This document shows, one piece after another, positions 8,711-16,538 of a stretch of DNA of 64,000 nt (position 1 is the first letter of the stretch; every line of letters begins with the position of its first letter). The DNA is from Phormidesmis priestleyi ULC007 (lineage in GTDB: Bacteria; Cyanobacteriota; Cyanobacteriia; Leptolyngbyales; Leptolyngbyaceae): the NCBI RefSeq assembly GCF_001895925.1, contig NZ_MPPI01000018.1, positions 1-64,000 on the forward strand, written 5' to 3'. The notes under the pieces are model-generated. The model searched no databases and was not told where the DNA came from. It saw only the letters and a program-made list of their open reading frames with translations. A program made the translations under genes and the position numbers.

Positions 8711-10236
8711 TCCTCATCCCTCGCGCGTTCTCTTTTTCCTGCCATGAGCAAACCGAGATGATGAATGTCCGCAGAGGCGCGATCGACTTCCCCCACGATC
8801 TCGCCTTCATATAAAACTGCAATGCGATCGCTCAGGCTCAAAATCTCATCCAGTTCGGTTGAGATCAGCAGAATTGCAGCCCCCGCGTCTCGTCGTGCCA
8901 GCAGTTGGGCGTAAACAAATTCAGTGGCTCCAATGTCTAACCCTCGCGTAGGTTGAGCTGCCAATAGCACTTGATGGTCACGGTTTAGCTCTCTTGCAAA
9001 CACCACCTTTTGGGCATTTCCTCCAGAAAGCTTTCCGACCTGCGTCTTAACAGAAGGGGTGCGAATTAAATATTGCTGCACTAAATCAGTCGCGTGTTTG
9101 AGAATGTAGTTTATACGCAGCAGCCCTTTCCACTGAAACGGGGGATGCTGGACATCTTTTAAAACTAGATTTTCTGCAACAGAGAACTCAGTCAAGATGC
9201 CCATTGAGTAACGATCGGACGGAATGTGAGCCAGCTTTCCGGTCAACAAAATCTCGCCCCGATCAATCGCACGCAACCCGACGATCGCCTCTTCTAACTC
9301 TCGCTGACCATTTCCATCCACGCCTGCAAGCCCCACAATCTCACCTGGCTGAATGACTAAATTCAGTCCACGCAAAGCCGGGAGCTTACGATCGCTGATC
9401 ACCCAAAGATTTTTGATCGCCAAAGCAGGAGGAGAAGCGCTTTGCGGTTTGTGGTTTGTGGTTTGCGCTTCGTCTTCTCGATTCCGAAACAAGCTCACTT
9501 CTCTGCCGACCATCATCTTTGCCAGCGATCGCTCAGTGCAGTCTTGAATGGCGATCGTGCCGACTGCTTGCCCATCTCGCAAAACCGTGACCCGATCACA
9601 AATCGCCATCACCTCATTGAGTTTGTGAGAAATGAAAACGATCGCCGTTCCTTGAGATGCCAGCATTCTCAACGTTGCCATTAATTCCTGCGCTTCTTGA
9701 GGAGTCAGAACCGCCGTTGGCTCGTCCAAAATCAGGATGTTTGCCTGACGGTAAAGGGCTTTGAGAATTTCGACTCGCTGCTGTTCTCCCACCGAAAGCT
9801 GCCAGATTTGAGCAGACGGATCAATGTTCAATCCATACTGGTCAGCCAGCCTCTGAAGGCGCAAGTTCAGCCTTTTTGGAGCTTCTCGCAACAGCGTTCG
9901 GTTTGAGCCTAGAACGATATTCTCAGCCACGGTGAACGGCTCAACCAGCTTGAAATGTTGATGCACCATGCCAATTCCAGCCGCGATCGCGTCTCTGGGC
10001 GATCGCAACCACACACGCTGCTCTTTTAACCAAATTTCTCCGGCATCCGGCTCATACAAACCACAGAGCAAATTCATCAAAGTGGTTTTACCTGCGCCAT
10101 TTTCACCCAAAAGCGCATGAATTTCACCGGGTTTCACCTCAAAGTCGATCGCTCGATTAGCAATTACGCCCGGAAAGCGCTTGGTGATGCCACGCATTTC
10201 TACAGCTAGGGGAGAAGTCGATCGAGCAGAAATCAT
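8707..10236 (-). CDS. BMP-type nucleoside ABC transporter, tandem ATPase
   Basis: About 509 residues with two fused ABC ATPase domains, as in NupO/YufO and sugar importers of the RbsA type. Domain 1 has Walker A GENGAGKTT, signature LSVGEQQRVEI and Walker B ILILDEPTAVLTP. Domain 2 has a degenerate first loop, AGVDGNGQREL, and signature LSGGNAQKV; an atypical second site is normal in this family. I chose the ATG at 10236 because the upstream in-frame alternative is a GTG at 10251 with no better ribosome site. It is the first cytoplasmic gene of the importer operon, after the binding-protein gene. Confidence 0.9.
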   Translation of the reverse strand: MISARSTSPLAVEMRGITKRFPGVIANRAIDFEVKPGEIHALLGENGAGKTTLMNLLCGLYEPDAGEIWLKEQRVWLRSPRDAIAAGIGMVHQHFKLVEPFTVAENIVLGSNRTLLREAPKRLNLRLQRLADQYGLNIDPSAQIWQLSVGEQQRVEILKALYRQANILILDEPTAVLTPQEAQELMATLRMLASQGTAIVFISHKLNEVMAICDRVTVLRDGQAVGTIAIQDCTERSLAKMMVGREVSLFRNREDEAQTTNHKPQSASPPALAIKNLWVISDRKLPALRGLNLVIQPGEIVGLAGVDGNGQRELEEAIVGLRAIDRGEILLTGKLAHIPSDRYSMGILTEFSVAENLVLKDVQHPPFQWKGLLRINYILKHATDLVQQYLIRTPSVKTQVGKLSGGNAQKVVFARELNRDHQVLLAAQPTRGLDIGATEFVYAQLLARRDAGAAILLISTELDEILSLSDRIAVLYEGEIVGEVDRASADIHHLGLLMAGKRERARDEE

Positions 10237-10310
10237 GGATTGCAAATACACGAATCGTACCCAGAGATTGGCAGAACTAACTTATGTACAATCCTATTTC
10301 AGTTGCAAGA

Positions 10311-10354
10311 GTGGAACAGGCTTCCAGCCTGTACGGGCAAGATGCCCATTCCAC
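10311..10354. repeat. Short palindromic repeat, GTGGaACAGGC family, copy 1
   Basis: Outer arms GTGGAA/TTCCAC enclose two small hairpins, CAGGCTtccAGCCTG and GGGCaagatGCCC. Related copies are at 18046-18091 and 30917-30958. All three are intergenic. This is a dispersed cyanobacterial hairpin repeat, here between the binding-protein gene and the ATPase gene. Confidence 0.7.
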
Positions 10355-10375
10355 CATTTATTTAGGATTGCTAGG

Positions 10376-10415
10376 GCGATGGGGATGCGAGCCGATCGAC
10401 TCGCATCCCCATCGC
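10376..10415 (-). terminator. 16 bp perfect hairpin after the binding-protein gene
   Basis: GCGATGGGGATGCGAG (376-391) is perfectly complementary to the segment at 400-415 with an 8-base loop. It starts nine bases past the BMP stop codon. No T tract follows on either side. It is more likely an attenuating or mRNA-protecting structure, setting high binding-protein versus low permease expression, than a strict intrinsic terminator. Confidence 0.55.
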
Positions 10416-10423
10416 TGATCAGC

Positions 10424-11530
10424 CTACTTCGGGACAAATGGAACGGTCAGTTCACCAGAAGCAATTTTGGCGCGGGTTGTCTTTAAAGCGTCAGCCTGCT
10501 CACGGGTGAGCTTGTTCTTAAACCCCGGTGCAGCTTCTACATCGATCACCCCGTCCGCGACCCCTAGCTTGTAATACCGATTGGCAAACTTTTTCGCTTG
10601 AATGTCTTCGATCATCTTGCTAAACAGCGGTTCTATCTTCCAGAGCAGATTGAGCGCCACCACTTGTGGACCGAGAGACGACATATCCCCAACATAGCTA
10701 GTCGCGTATCCTCCCTTAGTTTTGGCTGCCTCGATTTGCCCGATCGTGGGTCCTTGCCCACACCCAATCCAGAAATCGACTCCGGTTTCTGCTTGAGAGA
10801 GGGCTGCTTCTTTTGCTTTGGCGACATCATCCCAATTGCCGACTGCTGCACTGGTCAAAGTGGCATCAGGTCGCACTGTTTTTGCCCCCGCTAGCATTGC
10901 TTCACCCATCGAGTGGCAAACCGGGATGTCAAAGCCGTACAAAGCCCCTAACTTGCCAGTTTTGCTCAGTTTGGCTCCTATTAGCCCCACCAGGTAGGCA
11001 CCTTGATAAAAGGGTTGGTCATAGTCAGCCACGTTTGCAGCCGTTTTGTTGATGCCGCCTGCCCACGCAAAGTTAACGTTGGGAAACTCTTTGGCAACCT
11101 TAAAGACGGCATCGCCATAGTTGAATGAATGGGCCACGATCGTGCCATATCCCGCCTCAGCATACTGACGTAAAACTCGTTCAGCATCCGCAGGAGAAAC
11201 CGATTCAGAAACAGCCACATCCATGCCCTTTGCTTTGAGGGCTTGGGTCGCTTTAACGGCTTGCTGGTTCCAAGATTTATCGGTGGGAGATCCATTGATA
11301 ATCAAGGCAAACTTGGCTGCTTTTCCTTTTGTGGCGTTAGAAGTCGCTCTTGATGAGCTGTCTGCGCTCATTGGGCTGTCTGAGGGAGAGTGAGAGGTCG
11401 TCGGCGTAGAGCTACAGGCGGATAGCATCATGAGCGGTGCCGTAAGCGCAAAACTCACTAATGCGTGTTCAAGAGAATGGAAGAAGCGTTTTGAGCTGAG
11501 CACAAAATATCTCTGAGACGCGAAGTTCAT
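10424..11530 (-). CDS. BMP-family substrate-binding lipoprotein
   Basis: 368 residues. A lipoprotein signal is visible with lipobox LSAC (Cys39) after a hydrophobic stretch, then a Ser/Thr-rich linker, then the BMP/Med fold: AKFALIINGSPTDKSWNQQA near residue 75 and NFAWAGGINKTAANVADYDQ near 150. Such proteins bind nucleosides (BmpA, PnrA) and deliver them to NupOPQ-type transporters. It is the promoter-proximal gene of the importer operon. A strong hairpin follows its stop codon, which fits the usual excess of binding protein over transporter. The start is the farthest ATG; an internal start would shorten the already long signal region. Confidence 0.9.
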   Translation of the reverse strand: MNFASQRYFVLSSKRFFHSLEHALVSFALTAPLMMLSACSSTPTTSHSPSDSPMSADSSSRATSNATKGKAAKFALIINGSPTDKSWNQQAVKATQALKAKGMDVAVSESVSPADAERVLRQYAEAGYGTIVAHSFNYGDAVFKVAKEFPNVNFAWAGGINKTAANVADYDQPFYQGAYLVGLIGAKLSKTGKLGALYGFDIPVCHSMGEAMLAGAKTVRPDATLTSAAVGNWDDVAKAKEAALSQAETGVDFWIGCGQGPTIGQIEAAKTKGGYATSYVGDMSSLGPQVVALNLLWKIEPLFSKMIEDIQAKKFANRYYKLGVADGVIDVEAAPGFKNKLTREQADALKTTRAKIASGELTVPFVPK

Positions 11531-11621
11531 CGAATGCCTTAGAAGGATGATTGAATATTCCCCTGAGTCAACCCGGAAGTAAAGAGTTCGATTAGGATTA
11601 TGTTAATCCTCTAGCCGTTCT

Positions 11622-11652
11622 AAAAATCCTGTTCCAGCTTTTGGAACAGGAT
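11622..11652 (-). terminator. Intrinsic terminator downstream of tRNA-Ala
   Basis: ATCCTGTTCC (11626-11635) pairs perfectly with GGAACAGGAT (11643-11652) around a 7-base loop. On the minus strand the stem is followed by a run of four to five T. It lies about 165 bases past the tRNA 3' end. Confidence 0.6.
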
Positions 11653-11771
11653 CAGGGAATTTGAGTGCATGACGACTTTCGCCCAGATGAGTCAATTTTC
11701 TGCGACTTCAAGTACTCTGTGACATCCAGCGCCACCAGCCGATGCCCATCGAGCTGCTCATAAGGCTGCAA
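11652..11771 (-). pseudogene. Possible transposase relic
   Basis: A 39-codon open stretch with two in-frame stops just upstream. It contains DGHRLVALDVTEYLKSQKI, which resembles the LVALDGTxYxSSQKI segment of a family of cyanobacterial transposases as I remember it. The rest of such a protein is absent. Similarity is from memory only. Confidence 0.25.
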
Positions 11772-11817
11772 CTATTAACCCCGCGTCACAAGATAGGAGG
11801 ACAACAACGGACAAAAA

Positions 11818-11890
11818 TGGAGCTAAGCGGGTTCGAACCGCTGACCTCTGCAATGCCATTGCAGCGCTCTACCAACTGAGCTATAACCCC
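11818..11890 (-). tRNA. tRNA-Ala (anticodon GGC)
   Basis: The minus strand folds as a complete 73-nt cloverleaf. The acceptor is GGGGTTA/TAGCTCC with the alanine identity wobble G3-U70. The D arm is GCTC..GAGC, the anticodon stem CTGCA/TGCAG with loop ATGGCAT giving anticodon GGC, and the T arm contains GGTTCGAACC. The discriminator is A73. The CCA tail is not encoded, since TTT follows. It decodes GCC/GCU alanine codons. Confidence 0.97.
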
Positions 11891-12000
11891 TCATTGCGTA
11901 TATTATCATGGCGTAACCCTGATTATCTAGTCAAGCAATCAATCAACTTTGATAAGCTGATAGACGTATCGCCCGCAGAATTGAGAGACGTTCGAGGCTT

Positions 12001-13092
12001 ATGACTGAGACACCCCAAGAGTTGCCTAATTCCGATCGTGAGACGGCTCAGACCGAAGTCGATGCAGAAGCCCTATTAAAATCGCTGCGTCGCAAAGAGG
12101 GCAGTTGGATTGAGTGGGGTCAAGCATGTCAGACGTTACAAAAAGCAGGCTACAGCCCCCAAGCGATTTTTGAAGGCACGGGGTTTGAGCCGATTCAACA
12201 AAATCAAATCATCGTTGCGTCTCAGGTCTATGCCTCAATGATCAGCGCGGGTGTACCCGAAGCGGTGCAGACTCACTTTCGGCAAAAAGGCAGTGATTCT
12301 CTTTACGAGTTACGCATTCTCACCCAAGCCGAGCGAGCCGCCGTCGCTACCTTTGTGGTTGAAAAAGGGCTAGACGTGGATGAAGCGCGAGAAGTTGCCC
12401 GTGCGGTCAAAGATATTTCTCGGTTTAAACCGCCAGAGGAGTTTACGGAGCATCCGGGAGATGCGGTGGCTTTGCAGGTTTGGAAAAGCGCGAGAGAGAA
12501 AAGTGATTTGCAAGCACGATCGATTCTGATTGCTAAGGGGTTGAGGTTTGCTCACAGTGCGACTGCCCGTAAAAAAATCGAGCAATTGTTGACCGACTTT
12601 ACCGTCACCGCGACGCGCCCGGCTCCGGGCTTGCCTGTTTATCGGTTAGAAACGGATGAAGATTTGCCTCGAATTTTGCCTGTGGTCGGGAAGTTGCCGC
12701 TCACCAAAGCGGACTTGCAAGCGGTTCCGATCGTCGAAGAAACCGGAGCCTTTCAACTCGTGCAGTTTTCTGGAACAGGGGCGTGGGTGCCGATTCCGGG
12801 ATGGCAAGTGATTCGCACGGCAGAAGACCCGATCGTACTTTTGGGCGACAGCGATCAACTCCCCGCTCCGTTGCCCGGTGCGATCGGAGAAGTCGTGATT
12901 GTCGTCGATCGGGCCCAACGCCAGTGGAATGACCAGAGCTATTTTGTGATCGCAGAAGCCGAGCAGTTGCAGCTACGCTGGTTTACAGAATCGCCTGACG
13001 TGCCGTTACTGGGTCGAGTAGTGTTAGTCATGCGTCCTAAAAAGGTGCTGGATGAGGACTATACAAAAGAGCTTTGGCAGATTGATGAATAG
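12001..13092 (+). CDS. raf1: Rubisco accumulation factor 1 (Raf1)
   Basis: 363 residues matching the chloroplast/cyanobacterial Raf1 assembly chaperone. The N-terminal alpha-helical domain (about 20-190) includes GSWIEWGQACQTLQKAGYSP and SLYELRILTQAERAAVATFV. The C-terminal beta-rich dimerisation domain (about 215-350) includes VYRLETDEDLPRILPVVGKL. Raf1 dimers bind RbcL dimers after chaperonin folding and promote RbcL8 assembly before RbcS joins. The gene stands alone between tRNA-Ala (opposite strand) and a repeat element that begins nine bases past its stop. The length is as expected for the family. Confidence 0.93.
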   Translation: MTETPQELPNSDRETAQTEVDAEALLKSLRRKEGSWIEWGQACQTLQKAGYSPQAIFEGTGFEPIQQNQIIVASQVYASMISAGVPEAVQTHFRQKGSDSLYELRILTQAERAAVATFVVEKGLDVDEAREVARAVKDISRFKPPEEFTEHPGDAVALQVWKSAREKSDLQARSILIAKGLRFAHSATARKKIEQLLTDFTVTATRPAPGLPVYRLETDEDLPRILPVVGKLPLTKADLQAVPIVEETGAFQLVQFSGTGAWVPIPGWQVIRTAEDPIVLLGDSDQLPAPLPGAIGEVVIVVDRAQRQWNDQSYFVIAEAEQLQLRWFTESPDVPLLGRVVLVMRPKKVLDEDYTKELWQIDE

Positions 13093-13100
13093 ATTCGCTC

Positions 13101-13337
13101 AGGATCGTGGATTAAATAACCTGTCAATTTTGTCATTAAATCTCTTGTTCGTCATGGTCGAGATTTTCGCCCCTTAAATCCCCCATTCATGGGGGACTTT
13201 GAGCCAAGATTCCCGGTTTCAAAGTCCCCCAAAATGGGGGATTTAGGGGCACAAGCCGACTCAAACGGAGCAACCAACGACCTTATCTACACTCTAGTTG
13301 AGTCCGAGAAGTTGCCCCTTAATAAATCCACGTTCCT
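13101..13337. mobile_element. Palindromic insertion element A (AGGATCGTGG ends) carrying the CCCCTAAAT core
   Basis: The ends are imperfect inverted repeats: AGGATCGTGGATTAAATAAC from 13101 and, inverted, TTAATAAATCCACGTTCCT ending at 13337. Inside, at 13169-13250, lies the 82 bp core with outer arms GCCCCTTAAAT/ATTTAGGGGC. The element fills almost the whole spacer between the convergent raf1 and membrane-protein genes, and its last base is the first base of the latter's stop codon. No ORF is present, so it is non-autonomous. Bases 13101-13124 also provide the uninterrupted version of the site into which element C inserted. Confidence 0.7.
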
Positions 13338-15031
13338 CAGCACCGATAGCCCTGATAGGGAACGCCCAATCGGTAATATCGATCGGGATCGCGGTTGCAG
13401 ACCGATCGATGCAAAGAAAGCTGTTGGGGAAAGTCTTTTTTCCTCAAGCCGGGTGCAATAATCCAGAGATTTTGAGGCGAAGCATCGCTGACTTTGGGGC
13501 TTTTCAGATTCTCCCAAACTTGTTCATAACCCTGCGATCGCGCCAGAAATGCAAACTTGGTTTGAGGATTATTCTCCAGCAGTGCCAGGGCAAAGCTTAA
13601 CCCCAAAGCAATGTCTTGCAAATCTTGGTGTGCCATCACCACGAGCGTCGATTCAGCAGCTTTCGACTGCATCGTTCTGGCAACTTGCTGAGGCTGATAA
13701 GGTTTGAGAAAGACGCGATCGGATACCACAAATCCACAACTCAACAACCCAAACAGCACGATCGGAATGAGAGTTTTGGGCCACGAGCGATCGCTTTGGG
13801 ATGGCGGATCTGCAACCACAAATTTACCCTCGGTTGCCACGCTCCACAAACTCGCGCCTATCAAAGCACAGACTGCCGGGTAATAAATAAAGTTATAGCG
13901 AGGAACCTGAGTCAGATCTTTGTGAAATAGATAGACGATCGCCAAAAACTCGACTACCACCCAACCGACAAAGCTTGCTAAGGTCAGAGTCTCCCAGTGC
14001 ATTTCTGGCGTTTGCCAAAGTTTTTGCAGTCCTTTGAACACCTGCCAGGTCAGCCAACCGCTAAACAGCAACATCAGCACCGCCGATGGAATCACGATCC
14101 AGAGCGGCTGATTCTCAACGGGAAGGGCGATCGTCATCAATACCCAGCCCGCCAATAGCTGATAGAGCGGCACAATCAGGGTCAACCAACCGGACTGAGT
14201 TGGGGCTAACCAATTGGTTTCTGGACGGCTCAAATGACTCAAAAAGGTCGGCATCCAGGGCAAATAAATCAGCCCAATTCCACCGACAGCGAAGAGGAGC
14301 GTCAGCCAGGTATGACGATAGAAAGAAATGGGAGCTTTGCGGTTTGAGAATTGAAATTTGAGGAGTAAGGCGACCAGGGTTAGAAGTTGGGCGATCGTCG
14401 CCAAAATGAAAAAATAGTGGACGTAGAAACCTACGCCATTAACGGCGATCCAGCCGAGCCAAACGCCGGGTTGCAGTCGTTGCTGCCGAAAATCTTGCTG
14501 AATGCGAATCATGCCCAACAGTGCCAGACTGAGCAGCAGCATCGGCACCGTGTAGTGACGGGCTTCTTGAGAGAGGTAGACGGCGAAGGGAGACACCGCC
14601 ATCACGATCGCGCTTGCCAACCCCGCAGATCTTGAAAAGGCAATTCGATTCAGATAATAAATAGAGAAGATTACCCCGACTCCTGCCAGGGCTGGTAGCG
14701 ATCGCAGTTTCCACACCCAAGTGTGACTACTAGATTGAAGCCAATTTAACCAATCGTGTAGCCAGCAAAAAAACAGAGGCGGATGAACCGATTGAGTCGA
14801 AACGGTTTGAGCGATCGCCGCGCAGGTGGTCGGTTTGAGCGTAAAAAGTTGATCGAGCGCCGACAGCGAAAAGGCTGCCTCTAACGGCACATCGAGATAA
14901 CTCCGCCCCAAGCTCAAGAGCGCCGTAATCACTTCATCCATCCAAACGGATTTAGCGTCAAGATTCCAAAACCTCAACATTGCGCCCAGAAAGACGACCC
15001 CAATCAAAATCAGAGTGCGGGAAAAGATCAT
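13337..15031 (-). CDS. Polytopic GT-C-type glycosyltransferase (family 39-like)
   Basis: 564 residues with about 11-12 predicted membrane helices. The first extramembrane loop carries LRFWNLDAKSVWMDE, the acidic motif typical of GT-C enzymes (PMT/ArnT-like, DUF-type), followed by a large loop and LSQEARHYTVPMLL. Such proteins transfer sugars from lipid-linked donors on the periplasmic side of the inner membrane. Acceptor and donor are unknown. It is a single gene, converging with raf1, and tnpB follows upstream in the same direction. Two other GT-C-like proteins occur in this window (31597 and 59126). Confidence 0.72.
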   Translation of the reverse strand: MIFSRTLILIGVVFLGAMLRFWNLDAKSVWMDEVITALLSLGRSYLDVPLEAAFSLSALDQLFTLKPTTCAAIAQTVSTQSVHPPLFFCWLHDWLNWLQSSSHTWVWKLRSLPALAGVGVIFSIYYLNRIAFSRSAGLASAIVMAVSPFAVYLSQEARHYTVPMLLLSLALLGMIRIQQDFRQQRLQPGVWLGWIAVNGVGFYVHYFFILATIAQLLTLVALLLKFQFSNRKAPISFYRHTWLTLLFAVGGIGLIYLPWMPTFLSHLSRPETNWLAPTQSGWLTLIVPLYQLLAGWVLMTIALPVENQPLWIVIPSAVLMLLFSGWLTWQVFKGLQKLWQTPEMHWETLTLASFVGWVVVEFLAIVYLFHKDLTQVPRYNFIYYPAVCALIGASLWSVATEGKFVVADPPSQSDRSWPKTLIPIVLFGLLSCGFVVSDRVFLKPYQPQQVARTMQSKAAESTLVVMAHQDLQDIALGLSFALALLENNPQTKFAFLARSQGYEQVWENLKSPKVSDASPQNLWIIAPGLRKKDFPQQLSLHRSVCNRDPDRYYRLGVPYQGYRC

Positions 15032-15094
15032 AGCGATCGACCGACGTTAGAGACTGCACTCTACACTGGAAAGGAGTTTGTCGAAAGACCGTGA

Positions 15095-15250
15095 ACTACC
15101 TACACCAACCGCTACGCAGTCTGGTGTAAGCTTCCAATTTCAATAGGAAGTGCCTTAGATACGGATGACTTACGCCTTCCAACCCTCGGACTTACCTTCC
15201 CTCCATTGGCAGTAGCGCTAGTTCCTAACGCCAAAATACGCAAGCCTTCA
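15095..15250 (-). ncRNA. Predicted omegaRNA/reRNA of TnpB
   Basis: By family knowledge the guide RNA scaffold covers the last 100-150 bases of tnpB and ends at the right end of the element. Here that region finishes with the TACACCA/TGGTGTA hairpin. The guide would be read from the bases below about 15095. This is positional inference only; the RNA fold was not computed. Confidence 0.4.
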
Positions 15251-16355
15251 TCTCGAATATTGATCGCCGCGTTTACATCCCGGTCGTGCTTTGTAGCGCA
15301 GTTCTCACACTGCCATGACCGGATATCTAAAGGTAGGCTACCCATTCGATTGAGGCAGACTGAGCAGGTTTTTGAAGACGGGAAAAACCGATCAACTTCT
15401 TGATAAATCTTTCCATCTTGCCCTGCTTTATAACTGAGCATTCTAGTGAACTCGCTCCAACTTGCATCGTTAATCGCTTTGGCTAAGTTGTGATTTTTCA
15501 CCAGGTTCTTTACCGCTAAGTTCTCCACGCAGATCACTTGGTTTTCGTTGACCATTTTGCGCGATAACTTATGCAGAAAGTCTTTTCTCACGTTCGCAAT
15601 TTTCTCGTGAACCCGTGCCACAATGCGACGTGCTTTCTTCCGATTGCTTGACCCCTTCTGTTTACGAGCAAGCCTTTGTTGCTTACGTTTGAGGTTCTTT
15701 GAATGCTTTTTCAGCACTCTCGGATTATCAAACTTTGAGCCGTCAGACGTAATTGCAAAGTGGGTTAGACCCAAATCAATCCCAACGGCTTTACCGGTTC
15801 CCAACACCTCAACTTCTGGCACCTCATCATCGAATAACAGCGACGCAAAATACTTGCCAGAGGTTGTGAGAGACACCGTTACAGTTTTTAGCTTGCCTTC
15901 AAAGACGCGATGAATCTTTGCTTTGATCACGCCCAACTTTGGCAGCCTCAAGCTCTCATCGGTGATTTCAACATTCTGGGGATATTGAATCGACTGTTTA
16001 CCGTGCTTTGATTTGAAGTTGGGAAACTCCGTCCGCCCCTCAAAGAAGTTGATAAACGCCCTCGACAGGTTGAGAGACACGCTCTGCAAGACCTGGCTGT
16101 AAGGCTCTGCTAACCATTCAAACTCCTTCTTGAGGGCGGGTAATCGGCTGTTCATCCCCACCTGAGATAAGCCTTTCCCGGTTTCTTTGTAGAGTCGATT
16201 GGTTTCAGCCAACGAGTTATTCCAAAACCAACGGGCACAGCCAAACGCTTTTGATAGCGCTTCTTGCTGCTCATCGGTCGGATAAATTCGTACTTTGACT
16301 GCGCGTTTCATGTCTTTATCTTACTACAATTTGTGATTAGCAGTAAGAGGTATTG
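15101..16355 (-). mobile_element. Solo tnpB transposon of the IS200/IS605 superfamily
   Basis: tnpB is flanked by subterminal hairpins as expected. Near the left end CTTACT (16320-16325) pairs with AGTAAG (16342-16347). At the right end TACACCA (15101-15107) pairs with TGGTGTA (15122-15128), overlapping the tnpB stop codon. On the coding strand the sequence just outside the left end is TTGAT (16360 down to 16356), the same pentamer known as target motif of ISDra2. There is no tnpA in or near it, so movement would need an enzyme in trans. Exact ends are inferred, not proven. Confidence 0.72.
15112..16311 (-). CDS. tnpB: RNA-guided endonuclease TnpB
   Basis: 399 residues. The N-terminal WED/REC-like half (1-170) is followed by a RuvC nuclease whose three catalytic acids are all present: Asp179 in VGIDLGLTHF, Glu263 in CVENLAVKNL and Asp345 in HDRDVNAAINI. 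A four-cysteine zinc ribbon is intact (Cys316/319 and 335/338). TnpB uses an omega/reRNA made from the 3' end of its own gene and the element's right end to cut DNA next to a target motif, which favours element retention. The gene is full length with no frameshift. Residues 346-399 overlap where that guide RNA scaffold is expected. Confidence 0.92.
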   Translation of the reverse strand: MKRAVKVRIYPTDEQQEALSKAFGCARWFWNNSLAETNRLYKETGKGLSQVGMNSRLPALKKEFEWLAEPYSQVLQSVSLNLSRAFINFFEGRTEFPNFKSKHGKQSIQYPQNVEITDESLRLPKLGVIKAKIHRVFEGKLKTVTVSLTTSGKYFASLLFDDEVPEVEVLGTGKAVGIDLGLTHFAITSDGSKFDNPRVLKKHSKNLKRKQQRLARKQKGSSNRKKARRIVARVHEKIANVRKDFLHKLSRKMVNENQVICVENLAVKNLVKNHNLAKAINDASWSEFTRMLSYKAGQDGKIYQEVDRFFPSSKTCSVCLNRMGSLPLDIRSWQCENCATKHDRDVNAAINIRDEGLRILALGTSATANGGKVSPRVGRRKSSVSKALPIEIGSLHQTA

Positions 16356-16390
16356 ATCAATAGTCTGTGTTGATATTTAGGAGACTTGCA

Positions 16391-16454
16391 ATATCTTGCC
16401 TATCCCGATGGTTCTCCAGCTTCGGTGAAGACCACAATCGGGACGGCAAGATAT
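16391..16454. repeat. Long hairpin upstream of coaE
   Basis: ATATCTTGCC (16391-16400) pairs with GGCAAGATAT (16445-16454), then TCCCGAT (16403-16409) with ATCGGGA (16437-16443). An inner CTTCggtGAAG hairpin caps it. Seventeen pairs with one small internal loop make this a stable 64-base structure. It lies between the left end of the tnpB element and coaE. It could be a small MITE, a terminator-like barrier or a leader structure. Confidence 0.6.
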
Positions 16455-16538
16455 CGCATTGGCTTTCATCCCGCCGCTAAAATGAGTACATCTATAGCGG
16501 GGGACTTCCCGCCGACTCAGTTAAGGAAAGTTTGTGCT

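Noticed and set aside
13189-13461. Frames inside and next to element A
   Set aside because: They consist of translated palindrome sequence and antisense of the membrane protein.
16386-16538. 51-codon N-terminal extension of CoaE
   Set aside because: It translates the long hairpin; CoaE proteins begin a few residues before GLTGGIG.
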